Below, one piece after another: positions 1 through 5,049 of a stretch of 5,049 bases of DNA. Source of the DNA: an uncultured Propionibacteriaceae bacterium (GTDB taxonomy: Bacteria > Actinomycetota > Actinomycetes > Propionibacteriales > Propionibacteriaceae); contig CAKZJI010000417.1 in assembly GCA_936941515.1 (NCBI GenBank), positions 1-5,049 of the forward strand. Reading direction: 5' to 3'. Every line of letters starts with the position of its first letter. The first letter of the stretch is position 1. The position numbers were made by a program, and so were the translations under genes. The notes under the pieces were generated by a model. The model saw only the letters and a program-made list of their open reading frames with translations. It did no database searches and was not told where the DNA came from.

Positions 1-15
1 ACGAAGCAACTGCAT
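1..15 (-). CDS. mrpE: Start of next operon gene, probably mrpE (partial, only 5 codons)
   Basis: Only the first five codons (M-Q-L-L-R) lie in the window; the gene runs off the left edge. The ATG shares its A with the TGA stop of mrpD (TGATG, a 1-base overlap), and an AGGTGG Shine-Dalgarno-like sequence sits 7 bases upstream at 23-28. The start is therefore well supported as a translationally coupled gene. The name is inferred only from position: in Mrp operons mrpE follows mrpD and encodes a small membrane subunit needed for a complete complex. Five residues cannot confirm the family. Confidence 0.6.
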
Positions 16-1535
16 CAGCGCACCACCTGGTCCACTGCATTTACGTAGCCACTGACGTCTATCAGCCCGTGGCCCGCTGACTCGAATACCGGCCACACCC
101 AGCCTGCGCCGATGAACAGTGCCACTGAGATGCCGACCAGAACTGCGGCAGGCCACAGCATGCGCCAGGAGATGCGGGCGTCGTCGGCGATGGGAGTCGG
201 CTCCCCACGGGACGTCGTCGGATCATCGGGCAGATAGTCCTTCATGGGGGCGCCCCAGAAAGCCTCACGCCACAGCCGCTGCAACGCCATCAACGAACCG
301 ACGGAGGCCAGGGCGACCGTCGCAAGCAGCAACCAGTTCAACGGTTCCCCAGCCTTAGCTGCCCCGCCGAGTAGACCTACCTTGCCCCACAACCCTGAGG
401 TTGGTGGCAGACCCACAAGCGACGCCAGGCCGATGGCGAAGATGGCCGCCGTCCAGGGATCTCGCCGCATGAGCCCGGAAAGCCGGTCGAAACGCCCGGA
501 GCCGTAGGCGTTCTCAATAGCCCCGGAAGCCATCACCAGCCCACCCATGGTGATCATGTGATGGACCATGTAGAACAGCCCCGCCGTGACGGACACATCG
601 GTGAGCACCACAAGCCCGATGAGGATCTGACCCACACCGGCCACCATCTGGAAGGCCAGGGCCCCCCGAATGCGGGCCTCCCCGAAGGTCGAGAATGAGC
701 CGACGAGAACAGTGGCGATGACGACGGCAGCCAGCACGGGCATCCAGGGTGCGTCGGCATCGAAGACCGTCGCGTAGATGCGGTAGGCGGCGTAGATGCC
801 GACCTTCGTGTGTATGCCAGAGAACAACGCCATGACGCCGGCGGAGGTGGCGGAGTAGGAACGCGGAAGCCAGCCGTGCACCGGGACCACCCCGCCCTTG
901 ACGAGCAGCGCAAACAGGATCACACCGGTGGCCAGACAGACCTGTGGATTGTCCCCCTTTCCCGCCAGGAAGGCCAGGTTCACGCTGCCTGCCGCCCCGT
1001 AGAGCAGGCCGACGCCCATCACCAGGATCGTCGATGTGATGAGGTTGACGATCACGAACATCCGGCCAATGCCGAGCCGTCTCCAGGACCCCGTCACCGC
1101 GATCAGCGCGTAGGACGGCAGAAGCATGACCTCCACCCACACAAACAAGTTGAACAGGTCTCCGGTCAGGAGCGCCCCGTTGACCCCGGTGTTGAGCAGC
1201 AGTATCAGGGGGACGACGAAGCGATAGCGGTCTTCACCGGTCAGCATGAGGAAGATGCCCGACATCAGGGTCAGGAAGCCCGTTGTGGCGAGCATCAGGG
1301 CGCTGAGCGTGTCGGAGACGAAGACGATCCCGAGGCCATGCTGATAGGAGCCGATGGAGTGGGCCAACGGTGGGTTCGCGTGATGGTGGACCAGCAGCAG
1401 CGCCGCCCCCGTCATGGTGGCCATTGAAGCGCCGATGAGGGCCAGGCGCTGAGACACCGGGTCCCGGAGCAGCACCGTCACACCAGCCAGCAGAAGCGGG
1501 ACGGCCACGAAGAGAGGTAGGACGGCGGAACTCAT
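15..1535 (-). CDS. mrpD: Mrp-type Na+/H+ antiporter subunit D
   Basis: This is a 506-residue polytopic membrane protein of the NuoL/M/N proton-translocating family, about the usual length for MrpD (near 500). Together with MrpA it is thought to form the ion-conducting core of the Mrp antiporter in the cytoplasmic membrane. Visible family marks are the TM5 glutamate E135 in FVWVEVMLL, the TM7-type lysine K213 in the segment LVKGGVVPVHGWLP (with H220), H242/K244 in IHTKVGIY, H325-H326 in FYMVHHMITM, and the late-helix lysine K385 in LPPTSGLWGK. E135 and K213 match positions known to be essential in Bacillus MrpD. A hydrophilic loop spans about residues 430-457, followed by a last membrane helix at about 460-483. 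The ATG overlaps the mrpC stop (ATGA). GGGGAG at 1547-1552 is a plausible ribosome site, though its 11-base spacing is long. D rather than A is assigned from length, the lack of the MrpA C-terminal extension, and gene order. An oddity is Met at residue 330, where many relatives have Lys. Confidence 0.95.
   Translation of the reverse strand: MSSAVLPLFVAVPLLLAGVTVLLRDPVSQRLALIGASMATMTGAALLLVHHHANPPLAHSIGSYQHGLGIVFVSDTLSALMLATTGFLTLMSGIFLMLTGEDRYRFVVPLILLLNTGVNGALLTGDLFNLFVWVEVMLLPSYALIAVTGSWRRLGIGRMFVIVNLITSTILVMGVGLLYGAAGSVNLAFLAGKGDNPQVCLATGVILFALLVKGGVVPVHGWLPRSYSATSAGVMALFSGIHTKVGIYAAYRIYATVFDADAPWMPVLAAVVIATVLVGSFSTFGEARIRGALAFQMVAGVGQILIGLVVLTDVSVTAGLFYMVHHMITMGGLVMASGAIENAYGSGRFDRLSGLMRRDPWTAAIFAIGLASLVGLPPTSGLWGKVGLLGGAAKAGEPLNWLLLATVALASVGSLMALQRLWREAFWGAPMKDYLPDDPTTSRGEPTPIADDARISWRMLWPAAVLVGISVALFIGAGWVWPVFESAGHGLIDVSGYVNAVDQVVR
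23..28 (-). promoter_or_regulatory. Ribosome binding site for the gene starting at 15 (probable mrpE)
   Basis: On the minus strand this reads AGGTGG, with 7 bases between it and the ATG whose A is base 15. It lies inside the last codons of mrpD, as expected for a coupled gene pair. It is the main evidence that the ATG at the window edge is a genuine start. Confidence 0.6.
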
Positions 1536-1864
1536 GTGCGGTGGGTCTCCCCTGTCTCGGGATGACGCAGCAGGTTGTCGTTGTGCCCGATCACGGCCAT
1601 GGCGAGCATGAGAATCGTGACTGCGAGGCTGATCACAACAGCCGTCAGGACGAAGGCCTGGGGCAGCGGATCAGCCACGGCGGCAGTGCTGGTCCCGTCG
1701 GTGATGGGCTCGACGCGCCATCCCGGCACCCCGGTCGTCAGGAGCACAAAGTTCACAGCATGGCTGATCAAGCCCAGCCCGAAGACGGCGCGCACCATGG
1801 ATCGCTGCAGCAGCAGGTACACGCCGCCCGTCACCAGGACGAAGATCGTGAGGATGAGGATCAT
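1532..1864 (-). CDS. mrpC: Mrp-type Na+/H+ antiporter subunit C
   Basis: This is a 110-residue NuoK-like membrane subunit, within the usual length for MrpC. Three membrane helices are visible at about residues 2-19, 27-45 and 70-93. Between helices 2 and 3 lies the loop with the MrpC hallmark DPLPQAFVLTAVVISLA (65-81), which in relatives reads DPLPQALVLTAIVI. GLISHAVN (31-38) in helix 2 is also typical. In the complex MrpC sits beside MrpD and is thought to link the MrpA and MrpD antiporter-like modules. Its ATG overlaps the mrpA stop by 4 bases (ATGA), and its own stop overlaps the mrpD start in the same way. A strong GAGGAGG ribosome site lies 7 bases upstream, so this start is firm. The C-terminal tail (about 94-110) is short and polar. 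Nothing in it looks truncated or unusual. Confidence 0.95.
   Translation of the reverse strand: MILILTIFVLVTGGVYLLLQRSMVRAVFGLGLISHAVNFVLLTTGVPGWRVEPITDGTSTAAVADPLPQAFVLTAVVISLAVTILMLAMAVIGHNDNLLRHPETGETHRT
1547..1552 (-). promoter_or_regulatory. Ribosome binding site of mrpD
   Basis: The minus strand reads GGGGAG here, 11 bases before the mrpD ATG. This is farther than the usual 5-9 bases. Translational coupling through the ATGA overlap with mrpC may matter more than this site for initiation. Confidence 0.45.
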
Positions 1865-4815
1865 CGGGGAGCCTCCTCAGGGCGGTTGCCGTCTGCGATG
1901 AAGCGGGTCCGGATGGCGGGACGGCGCGGACGCTCACCCCTGACGGTCTCCAGGGGGCCTGGCAGTTCGCCCTCCAGGGATTCGTCGATGCGCTCACGGA
2001 TACCTTCACCGCCCGCTGTGGTTCCGCGGGTCGTGCCTAGCACGTTGATCGAAACCAGGATCAGACCGAGGACTGCGGAGTAGACGCCAGCGTCGAAGGC
2101 CATCGACGTAGTCAGATGGACACCGAGGATCTCACCGTGGATGGGTTCCAGGAAGGAGCCTGCGATCAGCAAGTCGAAGAATCCCGTGGCCACCGCCAGC
2201 GTCACTCCTCCACCGATCAGGAACAGCGGCAGCCGGGGTGGGCCTACCTGCCGGTCCTTGGCAGTGGACAAGTAGATCAGCCCGACGATGGAAGCCGCCA
2301 CCAGTGCGGCGTTGAACCCGCCACCCGGGCTGTTGTGCCCACGCCAAAACAGGACCGCCGAGATCACGACCAGCAGGGGCGTCATGAACCGGAGCATCAC
2401 CTGCAGGCTGACGGCGTTGGGCCAAGCCTCCATGATGGCCCGGTGCGCCCGCGATTTCGGGTTCTGGTTGATGTTCATGGCGGACACCGGCACCAGGTCG
2501 GGATCGTTCAGAGGCGGATCGATGTGCTTGTCACGCACCGTCGACAGGAGCGCCATGATCGCGATGGCCGCCATGGCCAGGACACTCAGCTCCCCCAGGG
2601 TGTCGAAGGCGCGGAACTCGACCAGGATGACATTGACGACATTGTCTCCTGAGGCGATGGCCTTGGTCTGCTGGAGGAAGGTTTCCGCCAAGGGAGACTT
2701 CTCCCGTCGGGCGACCAAAGCCCATGTCAGCCCAGCGACCCCGCCGCCTACCAGCAACGAGGCACCCAGAGTGAGCACGGTCCCCCGGCGTGGGCGTCGC
2801 GGGAACCGCACAGGCAGCTTCTGCAGCACCAGCATGATGACGATGATGTTGAGGCTTTCCACGAGCAGCTGAGTCATCGCGACATCCGGAGCGCCGAAAG
2901 CCAGAATCTGCACCGTCACGAGGATGCCGACAGCGGACATCGACAGCACTGCGGCAAGCCGCACCTGGGAGATGCACACCCCGATGACGGCTGCGGTGAT
3001 GAGCACGAAAAGCAGCACATCGACGGGCTGGGTCAGCCCGGGAAGCTGCTCCGGGAGCCCCTCCAGATAGGCCAGCCAGGAGCCGACGATCCCGATCACA
3101 CCCAGGCAGCCCACGATGGGAATGACGGAGCGAGTGGGTGTGTCCGAGGCCACGAGCTGATCCAGCCGGGAGCCCAGCCGACGGGTCCACTCGGCCAACT
3201 GCTCCATGACGCGGGCACCCTGCACGGGAAACCGATGCTCCAGCACCCAGGAGATCAGAGGACGGCGCAGCCATGCCAGGAACACGCCGACGGTGATGAT
3301 GACGCCGGTTGCGACCAGTTCCGCGTTCACGCCATGCCACAGCGACAGATGCAGATGTGGCTCGCTGCCCGTGGCGGCGAGGGTCGCGAGACTCACGGGG
3401 GCCTCCAGTCCGGGAAGCCAGCAGACCAGGGGAATGGAGACCAGGATCGGCAGCCCGGCGCTCGCCACGAGCACGGGGTCGCTCGCGGTGATCTGGCGCT
3501 CCTCGTCGGTGCCGTCCACGAAGACCCCCAGGACCACGCGCGCGCAATAGGCGAAGGTGAGGACCGACCCGAGAGCCGCCACCGTGAAGGCGGCCCAACC
3601 GGTCCAGGACGCCCCCGGAGCACCCAACAGGGAGCCCAGGATGGCTTCCTTCGAGAGGAAGCCCAGCATCGGAGGGATCCCGGCCATCGAGGCGCAGCCA
3701 AGCGTCATGATGCCGAAGCTCACCGGCATCCTCCGGTGCAGCCGTGGTGGGAAGCGACGAAGATCTCTGGTATGGGTGGCGTGATCAACCACCCCGACCA
3801 TCATGAACAGCCCGGACTTGAACAGGGCATGGGCGATGGTGTGCAGCACCGCCGCGGCGATGCCAGCCTGGGTGCCGAGGCCGATGCTTGCGGTCAACAA
3901 CCCCAGCTGACTCACCGTCGAGTAGGCCATCAGCTTCTTCACATCAGTTTGCTCAAGCGCGAAGTAGCCACCCAGGCATGCGGTGAGCAGACCGAAGCCC
4001 AGCAGCAACACGCTCCAGGTTCCATTGCCCTGGAAGACGGGGCTGAAGCGAAGCAGCAGGAAGATACCCGCCTTGACCACCGCGGCGGCATGCAGGTAGG
4101 CGCTGACGGGGGTGATAGCCGCCATGGCATCCGGCAGCCAGACATGGAACGGGAACTGTGCTGCCTTGGTGAATCCGGCCAGGGCCACCAACACAGCCAT
4201 GGCAGTGGTGAACGCCGGATCGGTGGCCCAGATGTCGTGGGCAAAGGCCCCGGCGAGCGAGGTCGTCCCGGTCCGCCACCAGATGGCGACAACGGCCAGC
4301 AGGAGAAGCACACCCCCCACGAACGTGATGAGCAGGGTCCGCATGGATGCGCCCTCCCCCCCATGGCCGGAGCGCGCGATCAGCAGGAAGGAGGCCAGGG
4401 ATGTGAGCTCCCAGCAGATGAACAGCACAACCATGTCGTCGGAGAGGACGAGCGCCTGCATCGACAGAGTGAAGGCCGTCATGACCTGGTAGAAGCTCAG
4501 ACTCCTGCCGACCGGGAGATATCGCGTCGAATAGACGAAGACCACGGCGCCAATCAGCAAGGCGATGTAGCTGAACACCAAGCCCAGCCCATCGACGGCG
4601 AACGACAACCTGATGCCCAGGGCGGGAATCCAGTCGACGGCCCAGGAGGGATGCTCTCCAGCAGCCACGGCAACCGCCGCCGGGACCTGTGCGGCGGCCG
4701 CCGCCAGATACAGCAGGGCCAGTGGCCATCCGGCATTCCTGCCCAGCACGCGCGTCAACCCGGGTGTTGTGACAAAGGCCACCCCGAGGATCGCGAGAGA
4801 GGAGAAGACATCCAT
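1861..4815 (-). CDS. mrpA: Mrp-type Na+/H+ antiporter subunit A with fused subunit B domain
   Basis: This 984-residue multi-spanning membrane protein is the large NuoL-like subunit of the Mrp antiporter joined to MrpB. Domain order: an N-terminal antiporter part (about 65-430); a linker with a polar, partly amphipathic stretch (about 520-560); the MrpA C-terminal DUF4040/MbhD-like part with GAPDVAMTQLLVESLN (641-656; D644, E653); an MbhE-like part with VEFRAFDTLGE (732-742; D738, E742); and an MnhB domain (about 800-927) with the GHNSPGGGF signature at 826-834. Conserved ionisable residues of the antiporter core are intact: E136 (CWELTSLASFLL), K217 and H224 (FTKAAQFPFHVWLPDAM), H242/K248, K293/K294, H325/H329/K333 and K389-E390. 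MrpA alone is usually about 770-800 aa and MrpB about 140 aa, so the length fits a fusion. Such AB fusions are known in six-gene Mrp operons. A charged, Arg/Glu-rich cytoplasmic-looking tail covers about 930-984. The ATG has AAGG 6 bases upstream and no alternative in-frame start close by. No frameshift or internal stop is seen. Confidence 0.96.
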   Translation of the reverse strand: MDVFSSLAILGVAFVTTPGLTRVLGRNAGWPLALLYLAAAAAQVPAAVAVAAGEHPSWAVDWIPALGIRLSFAVDGLGLVFSYIALLIGAVVFVYSTRYLPVGRSLSFYQVMTAFTLSMQALVLSDDMVVLFICWELTSLASFLLIARSGHGGEGASMRTLLITFVGGVLLLLAVVAIWWRTGTTSLAGAFAHDIWATDPAFTTAMAVLVALAGFTKAAQFPFHVWLPDAMAAITPVSAYLHAAAVVKAGIFLLLRFSPVFQGNGTWSVLLLGFGLLTACLGGYFALEQTDVKKLMAYSTVSQLGLLTASIGLGTQAGIAAAVLHTIAHALFKSGLFMMVGVVDHATHTRDLRRFPPRLHRRMPVSFGIMTLGCASMAGIPPMLGFLSKEAILGSLLGAPGASWTGWAAFTVAALGSVLTFAYCARVVLGVFVDGTDEERQITASDPVLVASAGLPILVSIPLVCWLPGLEAPVSLATLAATGSEPHLHLSLWHGVNAELVATGVIITVGVFLAWLRRPLISWVLEHRFPVQGARVMEQLAEWTRRLGSRLDQLVASDTPTRSVIPIVGCLGVIGIVGSWLAYLEGLPEQLPGLTQPVDVLLFVLITAAVIGVCISQVRLAAVLSMSAVGILVTVQILAFGAPDVAMTQLLVESLNIIVIMLVLQKLPVRFPRRPRRGTVLTLGASLLVGGGVAGLTWALVARREKSPLAETFLQQTKAIASGDNVVNVILVEFRAFDTLGELSVLAMAAIAIMALLSTVRDKHIDPPLNDPDLVPVSAMNINQNPKSRAHRAIMEAWPNAVSLQVMLRFMTPLLVVISAVLFWRGHNSPGGGFNAALVAASIVGLIYLSTAKDRQVGPPRLPLFLIGGGVTLAVATGFFDLLIAGSFLEPIHGEILGVHLTTSMAFDAGVYSAVLGLILVSINVLGTTRGTTAGGEGIRERIDESLEGELPGPLETVRGERPRRPAIRTRFIADGNRPEEAPR
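1872..1878 (-). promoter_or_regulatory. Strong ribosome binding site of mrpC
   Basis: The minus strand reads GAGGAGG, a near-perfect anti-16S match, with 7 bases to the mrpC ATG. It lies within the last codons of mrpA. It is the strongest ribosome site in the operon, which may raise the yield of the small C subunit relative to the large A subunit (inference). Confidence 0.75.
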
Positions 4816-4821
4816 GGAGAG

Positions 4822-4825
4822 CCTT
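4822..4825 (-). promoter_or_regulatory. Weak ribosome binding site of mrpA
   Basis: The minus strand reads AAGG, 6 bases before the mrpA ATG, within the 36-bp gap to the upstream gene. It is the weakest ribosome site in the cluster. The gap holds no stable hairpin followed by a T-run and no clear -10/-35 pair. The operon promoter is therefore either inside the upstream gene or farther up, and read-through from the transpeptidase gene is possible. Confidence 0.4.
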
Positions 4826-4851
4826 AGCCTAGCAAACTGGCTTCCCGGCGC

Positions 4852-5049
4852 TCAGCCTGTGACGGATGACAGCGCCTTCCATTCCTCCCAGCTGTACAGC
4901 CACACACCCATGCCCTCACCAGGCTCCATGGGCCGGTCGGAGCCAGTGAATTCGACGACATCGCCGACATTCGTCCGGCTGTACAGCCAGCCGGCATTGT
5001 CTGTGCTGAGTCCCACGCATCCGTGACTGACGTTGTTCTTGCCCTGATC
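4852..5049 (-). CDS. L,D-transpeptidase (YkuD family), C-terminal fragment cut by window edge
   Basis: Sixty-five codons plus a TGA stop are visible; the 5' part lies beyond base 5049. The frame contains the YkuD active-site motif S-H-G-C (fragment residues 8-11, bases 5028-5017), with the catalytic Cys at 5019-5017 and His two residues before it. It continues VGLSTDNAGWLY, then VGDVVEFTGSDRP, then a Trp-rich end (GVWLYSWEEWKALSS). This resembles the C-terminal end of actinobacterial L,D-transpeptidases, which form 3-3 cross-links in peptidoglycan outside the membrane and usually carry an N-terminal signal or lipoprotein anchor plus Ig-like domains, none of which can be seen here. The motif has Gly where LdtMt2-like enzymes have Asn (HGCVG rather than HGCLN). 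It ends 36 bases before mrpA on the same strand, so read-through into the antiporter operon is possible. A functional link to Mrp is not established. Family confidence is high; the exact paralogue cannot be named. Confidence 0.9.
   Translation of the reverse strand, partial: DQGKNNVSHGCVGLSTDNAGWLYSRTNVGDVVEFTGSDRPMEPGEGMGVWLYSWEEWKALSSVTG

Noticed and set aside
810..1427. A 205-codon open frame on the plus strand antisense to mrpD
   Set aside because: It has the same Gln/His/Asp/Gly-rich reverse-complement signature of a membrane gene, with no domain. mrpD on the other strand is clearly real.
1541..2083. A 180-codon open frame on the plus strand spanning mrpC and the end of mrpA
   Set aside because: Its composition is a mirror of the hydrophobic genes beneath it, it crosses two well-supported genes, and it has no family resemblance.
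2531..3598. A 355-codon minus-strand frame inside mrpA in another phase
   Set aside because: It is Arg/Gly/His/Ala-rich, typical of an out-of-phase reading of GC-rich coding sequence. It overlaps the conserved core of mrpA and has no domain.
1..4815. Possible identity as respiratory complex I (nuoL/M/N/K) or a membrane-bound hydrogenase module
   Set aside because: The families are homologous, but the combination of MrpA C-terminal elements, an MnhB domain, a 110-aa MrpC with DPLPQA, and the A-C-D order is specific to Mrp antiporters. No hydrogenase or NADH-oxidising subunit is seen.
3235..4827. A 530-codon open frame on the plus strand, fully antisense to mrpA
   Set aside because: Its product is rich in Gln, His, Asp, Glu and Gly. 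That is what results from reading hydrophobic codons backwards (Leu CTG gives CAG Gln, Val GTC gives GAC Asp, Ala GCC gives GGC Gly). It has no recognisable domain, and high GC makes stops rare in the opposing frame. It is a shadow of mrpA.
4816..4851. Possible terminator between the transpeptidase gene and mrpA
   Set aside because: The best pairing is a 4-bp AGCC/GGCT stem with a 9-base loop and no T-run, which is too weak to call.

Overview
The window reads almost entirely on the minus strand. It is GC-rich (roughly 60% or a little more, estimated by eye) and packed with membrane-protein genes. It holds most of an Mrp/Mnh-type multisubunit cation/proton antiporter operon and, upstream of it, the 3' end of an L,D-transpeptidase gene. 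An MrpA with MrpB fused to its C-terminus, an L,D-transpeptidase with a Trp-rich tail, and the high GC together suggest a high-GC Gram-positive bacterium (Actinomycetota). A Propionibacteriaceae-like or related lineage is possible, but I cannot place it further from sequence alone.

Layout in the direction of transcription (right to left): (1) 5049-4852, the C-terminal 65 codons of an L,D-transpeptidase, open at the window edge; (2) a 36-bp gap with no terminator-like hairpin; (3) 4815-1861, mrpA with a fused mrpB domain, 984 aa; (4) 1864-1532, mrpC, 110 aa; (5) 1535-15, mrpD, 506 aa; (6) 15-1, the first five codons of the next gene, which by position should be mrpE. Junctions A/C and C/D are ATGA overlaps of 4 bases, and D/E is a TGATG overlap of 1 base. 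A Shine-Dalgarno-like sequence precedes every start. This is a tightly coupled single transcript, and mrpE, mrpF and mrpG are expected just beyond base 1.

In known Mrp systems the subunits form one large membrane complex that exchanges cytoplasmic Na+ (or other monovalent cations) for external H+, supporting pH homeostasis and salt tolerance. MrpA and MrpD are the NuoL/M/N-like subunits. MrpC is NuoK-like, and the C-terminal part of MrpA carries the elements that lie at the MrpA/E/F/G interface. Conserved ionisable residues are intact in MrpA. In MrpD the main Glu and Lys residues are present, but one position that is commonly Lys appears to be Met.

There is no gene-free stretch over 300 bases. 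I saw no tRNA, rRNA, mobile element, CRISPR array, riboswitch or terminator. I found no evidence for an undescribed system; the observations worth a second look are modest variations on a known one.
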